From Aneurinibacillus terranovensis DSM 18919 (GTDB taxonomy: Bacteria > Bacillota > Bacilli > Aneurinibacillales > Aneurinibacillaceae): DNA of 55,697 nucleotides. The translations under genes and the position numbers were made by a program. The DNA lies in the NCBI RefSeq assembly GCF_000430625.1, contig NZ_AUMJ01000004.1:179502-235198 (forward strand), written 5' to 3'. Positions within the stretch are counted from its first letter, which is position 1, and the number at the start of each line of letters is the position of its first letter. The notes below the pieces were generated by a model. It was not told the DNA's origin. It worked only from the letters and a program-made list of their open reading frames with translations, and made no database searches. Below, one piece after another: positions 1 through 8,849 of this stretch.

Positions 1-1
1 T

Positions 2-343
2 TCGATCATTGAGACCGCGGTCTTCTCGCCGGATGAGATTATGCACGCTCATCGTCAGGATGTGATTGACTTCCGCGGCCGGGTCGTTCCACTCGTCTCC
101 TTAAAATCGCTGTTCTCTATCCCGGATAACGGAATCCCGAAAGATAAAGACATTTCCGTTGTTATCGTCCGTAAAGGGGAGAAAATGGCGGGACTAGTGG
201 TGGATTCCTTTATTGGCCAGCAGGAAATTGTCCTCAAGTCGCTTGGCAAATACCTGGTGAATGTGTTTGCGATCTCAGGCGCGACCATTCTGGGGGACGG
301 TCAGGTGGCGCTCATTATTGACTGCAATGCACTGATTAAATAG
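2..343 (+). CDS. cheA: Chemotaxis histidine kinase CheA, C-terminal part
   Basis: The reading frame is open from the left edge of the window, so this is the tail of a gene that starts outside. The visible ~113 residues match the CheW-like P5 regulatory domain of CheA, the part that docks the kinase onto CheW and chemoreceptors at the inner face of the membrane. Recognisable stretches are DFRGRVVPLVSL and GDGQVALIIDCNALIK at the very end. The kinase, dimerisation and phosphotransfer domains lie outside the window, so integrity of the whole protein cannot be judged. It sits 13 bases before cheW, in the usual fla/che operon order. The first ATG inside the window (41) is internal and not the true start. 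Confidence 0.93.
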   Translation, partial: SIIETAVFSPDEIMHAHRQDVIDFRGRVVPLVSLKSLFSIPDNGIPKDKDISVVIVRKGEKMAGLVVDSFIGQQEIVLKSLGKYLVNVFAISGATILGDGQVALIIDCNALIK

Positions 344-356
344 GGGAGGAAAAAGC

Positions 357-833
357 ATGCTAGATCACAAAGAAATAGTAGAAGAGATTAAGGTCATTGT
401 GTTTCGGTTATTGGATGAAGAGTATGGGGTTGAGGTGGATCAGGTAAAATCAATTGAACGGCTGGAACACATTACCCGCGTCCCCCGTACACCGAAGTTT
501 GTGAAAGGGGTTATTAATCTGCGCGGCGTCGTCACACCGATTGTCGATTTACGGCGGCGTTTTGGGCTGGCGGAAGCCGAGTATAATGAATCCACGCGTG
601 TCATTATTGTAGGTGTCGGCGAAATTGAGGTGGGTCTTATTGTTGATTCGGCGAATGATGTGATTGATATTCCTGTGAACGCGATTGAACCGCCTCCTGA
701 AGTAGTTGGAGGAATTGAAGCCGTTTATCTTCGCGGCGTTGCCAAACTCGCCAAACGCCTTCTTATTCTGTTGAATTTGGATAAAGTTTTAAATACGGAA
801 GAACTAAAACAGCTTGAAAGCATTGAAGGGTAG
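357..833 (+). CDS. cheW: Chemotaxis adaptor protein CheW
   Basis: CheW couples the kinase CheA to methyl-accepting chemoreceptors in the polar signalling array. The product is 158 residues, the normal size for a single CheW domain. It shows the typical pattern: EEYGVEVDQVKSIERLE near the start, VKGVINLRGVVTPIVDLRRR around residues 49-68, and a C-terminal region ending in LDKVLN. A strong ribosome-binding site (GGGGAGG) lies just upstream of the ATG. It follows cheA directly and is followed by cheC after two bases, so all are co-transcribed in the fla/che operon. Confidence 0.97.
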   Translation: MLDHKEIVEEIKVIVFRLLDEEYGVEVDQVKSIERLEHITRVPRTPKFVKGVINLRGVVTPIVDLRRRFGLAEAEYNESTRVIIVGVGEIEVGLIVDSANDVIDIPVNAIEPPPEVVGGIEAVYLRGVAKLAKRLLILLNLDKVLNTEELKQLESIEG

Positions 834-835
834 CC

Positions 836-1456
836 ATGGACAACATGAAATCATTTGATGACTTTCAATTTGACGTGCTGCGTGAGGTAGGCAACATCGG
901 CGCCGGGAATGCGGCTACTGCTTTGTCCAAGCTTATCCAGAAGGAAATTGATATGAAGGTACCCCAGGTCAAAATCATTCCCTTTGATGAAATTGCTGAT
1001 TTTGTCGGTGGGGCCGAAACGGTGGTCGTATCTGTTTTATTGCGTGTATTTGGTGACATACCCGCCCATATGTTTTTTATCATCTCTGTGGAATCGGCTA
1101 AAAATTTAATTAAACAATTGATGGGCATCGACACTGGGGAAGCGGAAGAATTCGACGAGATGGAGCTGTCTGCTCTTAATGAAATCGGGAATATTCTGGC
1201 AGGGTCCTACCTTTCATCTCTGGCTGATTTTACAAAATTAAATATGCAGCCATCCGTACCGGCGGTTGCGATTGATATGGCGGGAGCGATTTTATCATAC
1301 GGGCTAATGGAGATTGGATATCAGGGAGATTACGCCTTGACCATTGATACCGCGTTTTTTGAAGGCAACGACGAGGTGGAAGGTCATTTCTTTTTAATTC
1401 CAGAGCCAGACTCTTTAAAACAACTTTTTATAGCGTTAGGAGTTCCGAGTGAATGA
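836..1456 (+). CDS. cheC: CheY-P phosphatase CheC
   Basis: CheC dephosphorylates the response regulator CheY-P and binds CheD, forming the adaptation feedback loop typical of Bacillus-type chemotaxis. The 206-residue protein has both expected phosphatase centres: an N-terminal helix with LREVGNIGAGNAATALSKL and a second one with LNEIGNILAGSYLSSLADF near residue 120, each with the Glu and Asn pair of the family. Two ATG codons compete (836 and 845); the first gives the usual N-terminus. The stop overlaps the cheD start by four bases, suggesting translational coupling and a balanced supply of the two partners. Confidence 0.96.
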   Translation: MDNMKSFDDFQFDVLREVGNIGAGNAATALSKLIQKEIDMKVPQVKIIPFDEIADFVGGAETVVVSVLLRVFGDIPAHMFFIISVESAKNLIKQLMGIDTGEAEEFDEMELSALNEIGNILAGSYLSSLADFTKLNMQPSVPAVAIDMAGAILSYGLMEIGYQGDYALTIDTAFFEGNDEVEGHFFLIPEPDSLKQLFIALGVPSE

Positions 1457-1935
1457 ACATTGTAAAGGTTGGAATGGCTGATTTAAATATTGCAAAATCT
1501 CCGGATCGAATACGTACAACGGGACTGGGTTCTTGCGTGGGTGTCGTATTGTTTGATACGACAACGAAAATAGGGGGAATGGCTCATGTTATGCTGCCCG
1601 ATTCATCATTAAGCAAGGGAAGCGTCAATATCGCAAAATATGCGAATACGGCGATCCCAAAATTAATTGATGATATGGAAAAAGCCGGGGCGAGTCGGTA
1701 TAAACTTGTGGCCAAACTCGCCGGCGGCGCGCAGATGTTTGCTTTTTCTTCCGGCAGCGATACGATGCGCATTGGACCGCGAAATGTGGAAGCTTGTAAA
1801 ATCGCGCTGAATTCGGCGCGCATTCCCATTCTTGCGGAGGATACGGGAGGGAATTGCGGACGCACGATCGAATTAGATAGTGGTACAGGAGTATTGTCTA
1901 TTCGAACAGTAAATCAAGGGGTAAAGGAATTATAA
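1453..1935 (+). CDS. cheD: Chemoreceptor glutamine deamidase CheD
   Basis: CheD converts specific glutamines of chemoreceptors to glutamates and is modulated by CheC. The 160-residue product has the catalytic cysteine in TTGLGSCVGVVLFD (about residues 22-35) and the catalytic histidine in GGMAHVMLP (about 41-49), followed by KLAGGAQMF, all hallmarks of the family. The ATG overlaps the cheC stop (ATGA), as in B. subtilis. It is followed three bases later by a small membrane protein gene instead of directly by sigD. Confidence 0.96.
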   Translation: MNIVKVGMADLNIAKSPDRIRTTGLGSCVGVVLFDTTTKIGGMAHVMLPDSSLSKGSVNIAKYANTAIPKLIDDMEKAGASRYKLVAKLAGGAQMFAFSSGSDTMRIGPRNVEACKIALNSARIPILAEDTGGNCGRTIELDSGTGVLSIRTVNQGVKEL

Positions 1936-1938
1936 ACT

Positions 1939-2358
1939 ATGTGGCTGGGCTCTTTTAAATGGAATATTTATATTGCCGGCATCGTCAGTGTTCTTACATT
2001 CATTTTCAGCATCATAAATAATTTGTTTTTAGAGAGCCTGCTGCGAGCTCTCAATGCTTTTGCGGTTTTTTTTCTGCTTATGTTTGTTGTGCGCTATCTG
2101 GGAAGCAAATTGATCGGTGAAGAGAACAGACATTTACTTGAGGCGGATAAAGGGCAGTTCATAAATCTCGTCACACCGGATTTACCACCGGCCTCCGACC
2201 CACCTCCTTCGCAGGATGTGGCATCGGATAAGACAACAGACGTGAATTTCCAGGAATTCTCTCCCTTTGATTTTCCAAAGGTTAGCGATAACCAGGAAAT
2301 TTCGGACGTGAGCCCGGAGGATGTGGTGAAGGCATTACGGATGTTATCAAATGACTAG
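1939..2358 (+). CDS. Small membrane protein of unknown function between cheD and sigD
   Basis: I do not recognise a named family. The 139-residue protein has two hydrophobic stretches in its first ~60 residues (about 10-30 and 36-53), then a positively charged turn and a hydrophilic, acidic, proline-rich tail with PPASDPPPSQ. The tail ends in EDVVKALRMLSND, a short amphipathic helix. This suggests a two-pass membrane anchor with a cytoplasmic tail. It lies inside the fla/che operon, three bases after cheD and 17 bases before sigD, so it is expressed with the motility genes; a role in motility or in sigma-D control is inference from position only. No strong ribosome-binding site is seen, so translation may be coupled to cheD. 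Confidence 0.75.
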   Translation: MWLGSFKWNIYIAGIVSVLTFIFSIINNLFLESLLRALNAFAVFFLLMFVVRYLGSKLIGEENRHLLEADKGQFINLVTPDLPPASDPPPSQDVASDKTTDVNFQEFSPFDFPKVSDNQEISDVSPEDVVKALRMLSND

Positions 2359-2375
2359 AAGGCGGTGAGTCCAGC

Positions 2376-3164
2376 GTGGGGCGAAAAGCTAAAAAAGCCA
2401 TCGATATAAACAAGTGGAAAGCCTGGCGGGAACAGGGGGATCGCCAGGCAGAAATAGATTTGATTGAACAATACCTGCCGCTCGTAAATTATGTTGCCGC
2501 ACGCCTTTCGATCGGCCTTCCCGGTACGGTTGATAGAGACGATTTGGTCAGCTTTGGTCGTTTTGGATTGTTGGATGCCTTAAAAAAATTTGATTATACG
2601 CGCGGGCTGCAGTTTGAAACTTATGCAATGTGGCGAATTCGCGGGTCGATGATTGACGGATTGCGTGAAGTCGATATCATTCCGCGTTCTGTGCGGGATA
2701 AAGCAAAAAAAATTGAAGAGGCCTACACCGTGCTTGAACAGCAGAATCTGCGCTCCGCTTCGGACGATGAAATAAGCGAGTATTTAGGCATGTCAGTGGA
2801 AGAGCTACACCGTACCTTCCAGGAAATATCGTTTGCATCCGTTCTGTCTCTTGATGAACCGATTCAAGACGACGAAGATCAGAAACATTCGCGGCAAAGC
2901 ATTATTGTTGACGAACGGGCGGAAAAACCGGAGACGGCGCTTCACAAAGATCAGCAGAAAGAAATACTCGGAGAGGCAATATACAGGCTTCCCCCGAAAG
3001 AAAAAAACGTAGTTACCCTTTTTTACTATGAAGAATGTTCGCTTACGGAGATTGCCGAAATTATGGGGCTGTCAGCATCGAGAATTTCCCAATTGCATTC
3101 AAAGGCAATCTTTCGCCTGCGCGGGGCGCTTTCGCGAGCGAAAGAATCATTGTTGAAAGAGTAA
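2376..3164 (+). CDS. sigD: RNA polymerase sigma factor SigD (FliA/WhiG type, motility)
   Basis: Sigma-D directs transcription of late flagellar, chemotaxis and autolysin genes. The product is 262 residues, close to the B. subtilis protein. Region 2 is clear: DRDDLVSFGRFGLLDALKKF and FETYAMWRIRGSMIDGLRE, including the conserved RIRG of the family. Region 3 follows from about residue 105, and region 4 has the helix-turn-helix LTEIAEIMGLSASRISQLHS near residues 220-240. The start is GTG at 2376, chosen because AAGGCGGTGAG lies 7 bases upstream. Its place at the end of the fla/che operon, before fapA and a swrB-like gene, is normal. Distal position makes its level sensitive to operon read-through. 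Confidence 0.97.
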   Translation: MGRKAKKAIDINKWKAWREQGDRQAEIDLIEQYLPLVNYVAARLSIGLPGTVDRDDLVSFGRFGLLDALKKFDYTRGLQFETYAMWRIRGSMIDGLREVDIIPRSVRDKAKKIEEAYTVLEQQNLRSASDDEISEYLGMSVEELHRTFQEISFASVLSLDEPIQDDEDQKHSRQSIIVDERAEKPETALHKDQQKEILGEAIYRLPPKEKNVVTLFYYEECSLTEIAEIMGLSASRISQLHSKAIFRLRGALSRAKESLLKE

Positions 3165-3195
3165 CGAAAGAAGAAGCAAAGGGAAAAGAGGGCTG

Positions 3196-4638
3196 ATGAC
3201 CGTGGGAATAACAGATAAGAAAGCGGAGGAACCTCATGGGGATAAACCTCTGTCAGAAATGATTGTCGTAACCATCTCGAAAGATAAACTGGAAGCAACA
3301 CTTGATCTCTTCCTGGATAGAGAAAATATAACGATGACGGCCGAAGAACTGATGGATATACTTAGAGAGAAAAAAGTAACGTTCGGCATAGAAGAAGCGG
3401 TAGTAAAGGATATTGCGCATAATCCGCATTCATACATGGGGCAGCCGGTGGTCGTTGCGCGGGGAAAAGCCCCTGTGGCGGGTGAGAACGGACGCATCGA
3501 ATATACGTTTGAACAAATTCATACGAACAAACCGAAGGAACGAGAGGATGGAACCGTCGATTTCTACAATGTTCTTACCTTGATGAACATTAACAAAGGA
3601 CAGATGCTGGCCAAGAAAATCCTTCCTACCAAAGGGGAACCGGGCATGGCGGTTACAGGGGACGAGATTAAAGCGAAGGACGGCAGGGAGGTTCATTTTA
3701 GCATCGGCAAAAACGTCCTGCTCGATCAGGAAAAAATGCACGCGTATGCGGCCATCGATGGGCAAATATCCATTACGGAAAAGAATAAAATGAACGTTTT
3801 TTCCGTCTACGAAGTAAAAGGGGATGTCGATTTCAGCGTCGGTAACATTGATTTCGTAGGAAATGTCGTGATACGTGGGAACATTCAACCCGGGTTTGTA
3901 ATCAAGGCGGGCGGTGATATCAGGGTAATGGGGAGCGTGGAAAGTGCGACGCTTATTGCGGGTGGATCGATCGAAATTACCGGGGGCATCATCGGCCATC
4001 ATAAAGGATATGTACAGGCGGGTGTGGATCTTAAAACTGCGTTTATTCAGGAGGGAATAGCCAGCGCCGAGCAGGATGTGATTGTATCGCAAACGATAAT
4101 GCGCAGCGATGTCAGAGCGGGGCGAGACATTATTTGCAAAGCGACCAAAGGGCTTATTGTCGGCGGTTCCGTTCAAGCTGGGGAACGGGTAATCGCAAAA
4201 ATTGTCGGCAACAGTTCCAATACAATGACGACGATCGAAGTAGGGGTAAAACCACAGCTGCGTGAAGAGCAGGAAAAGCTGCGAAATGAAATTCGTGAGT
4301 CTAAGAAAGAAATAGAGAAGGCGGAAATAAGCCTTGCCTATCTCGATCAAATGCTGGCCCAATTGGGCAAGCTGCCTGCCGATAAGCAAAATTTACGGAT
4401 TAAGTTTTTAAACAGCAAGCTTATTGCAGAAAAGAAAATTGAAACCTCAGAAGATCGGTTGAAAGAAATTGAGCATTTATTGAACGGCCCGGAGAACGCT
4501 CGAATTGAGTGCTCCGGCATCATGTACAGCGGTACAAAGCTGGTTATTGGCCGAGCCGTGAGATTTATAAAGGAAAATTGCAGCCGCATGTATTTTCGCC
4601 TTGGAGAAGACGGTGAGATTTCATCACATATTTTATAA
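3196..4638 (+). CDS. fapA: FapA family protein (DUF342)
   Basis: The 480-residue product belongs to the FapA/DUF342 family, proteins with a parallel beta-helix of repeated glycine-rich turns. Here the repeats run from about residue 210 to 340 (VKGDVDFSVGNIDFVGNVVI, AGGSIEITGGIIG, AGRDIICKATKGLIVGGSV). A predicted coiled coil (about 354-425) with many Glu/Lys follows, then a C-terminal beta segment. Family members have been linked to flagellar placement and polar signalling in Vibrio, but the biochemical role is not settled. Position directly after sigD supports a motility or cell-envelope role here. The ATG at 3196 is preceded by AAAGAGGG; a GTG six bases later is an alternative start. Confidence 0.88.
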   Translation: MTVGITDKKAEEPHGDKPLSEMIVVTISKDKLEATLDLFLDRENITMTAEELMDILREKKVTFGIEEAVVKDIAHNPHSYMGQPVVVARGKAPVAGENGRIEYTFEQIHTNKPKEREDGTVDFYNVLTLMNINKGQMLAKKILPTKGEPGMAVTGDEIKAKDGREVHFSIGKNVLLDQEKMHAYAAIDGQISITEKNKMNVFSVYEVKGDVDFSVGNIDFVGNVVIRGNIQPGFVIKAGGDIRVMGSVESATLIAGGSIEITGGIIGHHKGYVQAGVDLKTAFIQEGIASAEQDVIVSQTIMRSDVRAGRDIICKATKGLIVGGSVQAGERVIAKIVGNSSNTMTTIEVGVKPQLREEQEKLRNEIRESKKEIEKAEISLAYLDQMLAQLGKLPADKQNLRIKFLNSKLIAEKKIETSEDRLKEIEHLLNGPENARIECSGIMYSGTKLVIGRAVRFIKENCSRMYFRLGEDGEISSHIL

Positions 4639-4652
4639 GCGGGTGATTAGAA

Positions 4653-4979
4653 ATGTCATTACGGCCGATTGAATTGCAAACCGCTATTCCTCGTATTCAC
4701 GAAGTAGGGAAAATCCAGGACCAACAACAGCATCATCCACGGCAGGAACAGGTGGAACTTGGTCTGCAGATGCAAAGGGAAGAGGAGCGGAACCAAGCCC
4801 GTCCCGTGTCTGCCCAATCAGCGGATGAAGGCCATATTAAGGACCGCAACCAGAAGAAAGGCGATACGAAACAACAACAAAAGAAATCTGCTCAGCATCC
4901 GGCCAAAAGTAAACAGGATCAAAAGGATTCCGCTGCGCTCCACCCTTACATGGGACATACGATTGACATTACCTTTTAA
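4653..4979 (+). CDS. Hydrophilic Gln-rich protein of unknown function
   Basis: The product has 108 residues, is very rich in Gln, Lys, Glu and His, and lacks any hydrophobic segment, so it is probably a disordered cytoplasmic protein. The beginning (MSLRPIELQTAIPR) and the end (HPYMGHTIDITF) look like conserved anchor points, while the middle is low complexity. Comparable small proteins are found next to sigD in other Bacillales, as far as I recall, but I know of no function. It lies 14 bases after fapA with a GGGTGATT ribosome-binding site, so it belongs to the same operon. Confidence 0.75.
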   Translation: MSLRPIELQTAIPRIHEVGKIQDQQQHHPRQEQVELGLQMQREEERNQARPVSAQSADEGHIKDRNQKKGDTKQQQKKSAQHPAKSKQDQKDSAALHPYMGHTIDITF

Positions 4980-5000
4980 CACAGATAGTTGGTGAATGAC

Positions 5001-5492
5001 ATGTTTATTGAAATCTGGCTCGTACTGCTTACTGCTGTCGTTTTGTTTTTATTAATTCGAACGGTGCGGCGTCCGCTGTCTGCGGACAATCCCGCTCTGC
5101 ATGATGAAATGGCCGCTTTTTTTGATGAATTTGAGCACGAAAATAAAGAGATGATGCAGTCTATCTCACAAATGAAGCGCTCTCTCGATCAAAAAATAGA
5201 CGGACAGGCGTCCGAACTGGCGGCCCTGCGCCGGGAAATGGGGTCACTGTATACCCGGTGTGAACATCTTCAGCAGCTAGCTGCCGGATGGCAACAGGGC
5301 CCGCCGGAACAAAAACCGGCACCTGCCCAGGTAAAACCGGCGTTCTTTTTACGGGACGATTATAAAGATATTCCTCCGCTTTTTTATAAGGGGTATTCTA
5401 CTCAGGAAATCGCGCGTAAGCTTGGCATCGGGAACGGTGAAGTCGAAATGGTCGTCCAGATGCTGAAAAAGCATGAAGCAAATGACCAATAA
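5001..5492 (+). CDS. swrB: SwrB-like membrane-anchored protein (DUF6115 type)
   Basis: The 163-residue protein has one N-terminal membrane helix (about residues 2-21), a coiled-coil middle rich in Glu, Gln and Met, and a C-terminal helix-turn-helix-like segment with YSTQEIARKLGIGNGEVEMV. This architecture and the position between sigD and rpsB match SwrB (YlxL) of B. subtilis, which activates flagellar type III export and raises sigma-D activity. I chose the ATG at 5001 because GGTGA lies five bases upstream; a TTG at 4989 would add four residues. Sequence conservation in this family is low, so the name rests on topology and context. Confidence 0.7.
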   Translation: MFIEIWLVLLTAVVLFLLIRTVRRPLSADNPALHDEMAAFFDEFEHENKEMMQSISQMKRSLDQKIDGQASELAALRREMGSLYTRCEHLQQLAAGWQQGPPEQKPAPAQVKPAFFLRDDYKDIPPLFYKGYSTQEIARKLGIGNGEVEMVVQMLKKHEANDQ

Positions 5493-5521
5493 AACTTTTT
5501 TGCCGTCAGTTATCTCGATTA

Positions 5522-5550
5522 TTGCTTTTCATTAACAAATATGGTATAGT
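5522..5550 (+). promoter_or_regulatory. Sigma-A-type promoter of rpsB
   Basis: A -35 box TTGCTT (5522-5527) and a -10 box TATAGT (5545-5550) are separated by 17 bases. Transcription would start near 5557 and leave a leader of about 120 bases before rpsB. This separates the ribosomal protein operon from the fla/che operon. Confidence 0.75.
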
Positions 5551-5557
5551 TACAAAC

Positions 5558-5627
5558 GGTGTGAAAATACACACGCCTTTTAATTTGAATGATGGTGCTT
5601 AAACGAAAATTTTAAGTTTCATTCAAA
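5558..5627 (+). promoter_or_regulatory. Two-hairpin mRNA leader of rpsB
   Basis: The rpsB leader can form two hairpins. The first pairs GTGTG (5559-5563) with CACAC (5570-5574). The second is longer: TTTGAATGA (5584-5592) pairs with TCATTCAAA (5619-5627), and CTTAAA (5598-5603) pairs with TTTAAG (5611-5616), leaving an asymmetric internal loop TGGTG opposite TT. The promoter lies immediately upstream, so both hairpins would be at the very start of the transcript. Neither ends in a T-run, so they are not intrinsic terminators. An autoregulatory site for ribosomal protein S2 is a possibility, inferred from position. Confidence 0.5.
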
Positions 5628-5680
5628 GATGAGAAAGGCGGAGGATTGACAAAAAACCATTTAGAGGAGGTGTCGTGAAG

Positions 5681-6385
5681 ATGGCAGTAATTTCTATGAA
5701 ACAATTACTCGAAGCGGGCGTTCATTTCGGTCACCAGACTCGTCGCTGGAACCCTAAAATGTCTCGCTATATCTTCACCGAACGTAACGGGATTTACATT
5801 ATTGACCTGCAAAAAACAGTGAAAAAAGTTGATGAAGCTTACAACTTTGTTCGCGAAGTGGCAGCTGCAGGCGGCAAACTTTTGTTTGTCGGCACAAAAA
5901 AACAAGCGCAGGAATCTGTAGCTGAAGAAGCTGAACGCTGCGGAATGTATTTCATTAACCAGCGCTGGTTGGGTGGTACATTAACAAACTTCAGCACCAT
6001 TCAGAAGCGTGTGGCTCGTCTCCACCAGCTTGAACAAATGGAGAGCGATGGAACGTTTGAACTGCTACCGAAGAAAGAAGTTATTTTACTCCGCAAAGAA
6101 CAAGAACGCCTGGAAAAATTCCTTGGCGGTATTAAAAACATGAAAGACCTTCCGGATGCAATGTTCGTTATTGATCCGCGTAAAGAGCGCATTGCGGTCG
6201 CAGAAGCTCGCAAGCTTGGTATTCCTATCGTAGGAATTGTCGATACTAACTGTGATCCGGATGAAATTGACTATGTGATTCCAGGTAACGATGATGCGAT
6301 CCGTGCCGTTAAGCTATTAACCGGAAAAATCGCTGATGCGATTCTGGAAGCAAATCAAGGTGAAGAAACTGCAGTTAATGCATAA
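5681..6385 (+). CDS. rpsB: 30S ribosomal protein S2
   Basis: Ribosomal protein S2 sits on the small subunit between head and body and is needed for S1/mRNA handling. The 234-residue product starts [20 protein letters not shown] and carries the family signature [25 protein letters not shown] near residues 90-101, and [17 protein letters not shown] chose the ATG at 5681 because AGGAGGTG lies nine bases upstream; the GTG two codons earlier is too close to that site. The next gene is tsf, the usual partner, separated by a large hairpin. Confidence 0.98.
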   Translation: MAVISMKQLLEAGVHFGHQTRRWNPKMSRYIFTERNGIYIIDLQKTVKKVDEAYNFVREVAAAGGKLLFVGTKKQAQESVAEEAERCGMYFINQRWLGGTLTNFSTIQKRVARLHQLEQMESDGTFELLPKKEVILLRKEQERLEKFLGGIKNMKDLPDAMFVIDPRKERIAVAEARKLGIPIVGIVDTNCDPDEIDYVIPGNDDAIRAVKLLTGKIADAILEANQGEETAVNA

Positions 6386-6400
6386 ATTCCGTAGGTAATG

Positions 6401-6444
6401 GAAAGGGTGGCCTGAGGTTTTTGAAACCTTTTTCCACCCTTTTC
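6401..6444 (+). terminator. Large hairpin between rpsB and tsf
   Basis: GAAAGGGTGG (6401-6410) pairs with CCACCCTTTTC (6434-6444), and an inner AGGTTT (6415-6420) pairs with AAACCT (6424-6429) around a three-base loop. Only a short T-stretch follows (CTTTTCTTAC), so it is likely a partial terminator or processing site that lowers tsf relative to rpsB, or an RNA end-protecting hairpin. Confidence 0.6.
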
Positions 6445-6489
6445 TTACACTCCGGGGAAAAATATACATGATTCTAGGAGGACCCGCAC

Positions 6490-7377
6490 ATGGCGATCAG
6501 CGCAAGCATGGTTAAAGAACTGCGTGAAAAAACGGGCGCAGGCATGATGGATTGTAAAAAGGCTTTGCAGGAAGCCGACGGAGATATGGAAAGAGCGATT
6601 GATATTCTTCGTGAGAAAGGCATTGCGAAAGCAGCGAAAAAATCTGACCGCATTGCAGCAGAAGGGCTTACAGGCGTTATCGAACAAGGCAATGTGGCTT
6701 GTATCGTAGAGGTCAACTGTGAGACAGACTTTGTTGCTATAAACGAAAATTTCAAGGCGTTTGTAACGGAAGTAGCCGAGCATATTATCAGCGAGCGTCC
6801 GTCTTCTGTTGAAGAAGCGCTGGGCCAGCCTTTTAAAGGAAACGGGGCTCCGCTTTCTGAAGTGCTGAATGAAAAAATTGCGCAAATCGGTGAAAACTTG
6901 TCGATCCGACGTTTTGAAGTCGCAGAAAAAGCGGATAATGCAGTGTTCGGTAAATATTTACATATGGGCGGCCGCATTGGAGTACTGCTTGTATTGAATA
7001 ATTCTAAAAATGAAGAATTAGCGAAAGACCTCGCCATGCAGGTCGCGGCAGCTAAGCCAACGTATGTTGTCCGTGAAGAAGTGCCAACGGCTGAGCTTGA
7101 AAGAGAGCGGGAAGTGCTGACTGCCCAGGCTCTAAACGAAGGCAAGCCTGAGAATATTGTGCAAAAAATGGTAGAAGGCCGCATTAATAAATATTATGAA
7201 GAAGTATGCCTTGTAGACCAGACTTTTGTTAAAGACCCGGACAAAAAGGTAAAAGCTCTTCTGAAAGCAGAAAATGGGGAAGTAAGCCGCTTCGTGCGCT
7301 ATGAAGTAGGGGAAGGCATTGAAAAGAAGGTGGATAACTTCGTAGAAGAAGTTATGGCTCAAACGAAAAAACAATAA
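6490..7377 (+). CDS. tsf: Translation elongation factor Ts
   Basis: EF-Ts is the nucleotide exchange factor that regenerates EF-Tu-GTP. The 295-residue product has the conserved N-terminal UBA-like helix region [20 protein letters not shown] and the CETDFVAIN core motif at about residues 77-85, followed by two dimerisation-like subdomains. The ribosome-binding site AGGAGG lies eight bases before the ATG. It follows rpsB and a hairpin, and ends before a strong 14-bp hairpin, so tsf is probably the end of the rpsB-tsf transcript. Confidence 0.98.
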   Translation: MAISASMVKELREKTGAGMMDCKKALQEADGDMERAIDILREKGIAKAAKKSDRIAAEGLTGVIEQGNVACIVEVNCETDFVAINENFKAFVTEVAEHIISERPSSVEEALGQPFKGNGAPLSEVLNEKIAQIGENLSIRRFEVAEKADNAVFGKYLHMGGRIGVLLVLNNSKNEELAKDLAMQVAAAKPTYVVREEVPTAELEREREVLTAQALNEGKPENIVQKMVEGRINKYYEEVCLVDQTFVKDPDKKVKALLKAENGEVSRFVRYEVGEGIEKKVDNFVEEVMAQTKKQ

Positions 7378-7393
7378 AGCCTCCTGAAAATGA

Positions 7394-8230
<837 letters not shown>

Positions 8231-8234
8231 TGTC

Positions 8235-8792
8235 ATGCCACAACAGATAATTAAGGATGCTGAGCAAAAAATGGAAAAGGCGATTGGTGCTTTAAAGCGT
8301 GAACTGACGACACTGCGTGCCGGAAGGGCAACACCGGCCCTGCTGGATAAAATTGTGGTTGATTATTACGGATCGCCGACGCCCGTGAACCAAACGGCCA
8401 ATATTACGGCTCCGGAACCGCGCCTTCTTGTCATCCAGCCGTGGGAGAAAACATTGCTCGGCCCGATCGAGAAAGCCATTCAAAAATCCGATTTAGGACT
8501 TACCCCTACGAATGACGGAAGTGTCATCCGTATTTCCATCCCGGCTCTTACCGAAGAGCGGCGCGCTGAACTTGTGAAACTGGCGAAAAAAGAAGGGGAA
8601 GAGGCTAAGGTAGCCATCCGCAACATTCGCCGCGATGCAAATGATGCGATTAAAAAGTTGGAGAAAGACGGAAGCCTGACAGAAGATGAAATGAAGCGCC
8701 ACCATGATCAGGTGCAAAAAATAACCGATAAATTTGTTGATATAGTGGATAAAACGGTAGCAGAAAAAGAAAAAGAGATTATGGAAGTGTAA
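8235..8792 (+). CDS. frr: Ribosome recycling factor
   Basis: RRF splits post-termination ribosomes together with EF-G. The 185-residue product is exactly the normal length and contains [14 protein letters not shown] and the helical core ending in EKEKEIMEV. Further family features are [17 protein letters not shown] and [13 protein letters not shown]. It follows pyrH by four bases and is likely translated from the same mRNA; a GC-rich hairpin follows the stop. Confidence 0.98.
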   Translation: MPQQIIKDAEQKMEKAIGALKRELTTLRAGRATPALLDKIVVDYYGSPTPVNQTANITAPEPRLLVIQPWEKTLLGPIEKAIQKSDLGLTPTNDGSVIRISIPALTEERRAELVKLAKKEGEEAKVAIRNIRRDANDAIKKLEKDGSLTEDEMKRHHDQVQKITDKFVDIVDKTVAEKEKEIMEV

Positions 8793-8798
8793 GTTCTT

Positions 8799-8835
8799 GC
8801 CCCCTCTTCCTGAGGGGGCTTATGATATTTTTTTA
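8799..8835 (+). terminator. Terminator after frr
   Basis: GCCCCCTC (8799-8806) pairs with GAGGGGGC (8812-8819) around a five-base loop; a T-rich stretch (ATATTTTTTT) follows after a few bases. It probably ends or attenuates the pyrH-frr transcript before uppS. Confidence 0.7.
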
Positions 8836-8849
8836 CGGGGGATTGGCGT

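Noticed and set aside
3430-4389. Long minus-strand open frame (319 codons) opposite fapA
   Set aside because: Antisense shadow of a clear DUF342 gene; no ribosome-binding site and no recognisable domain.
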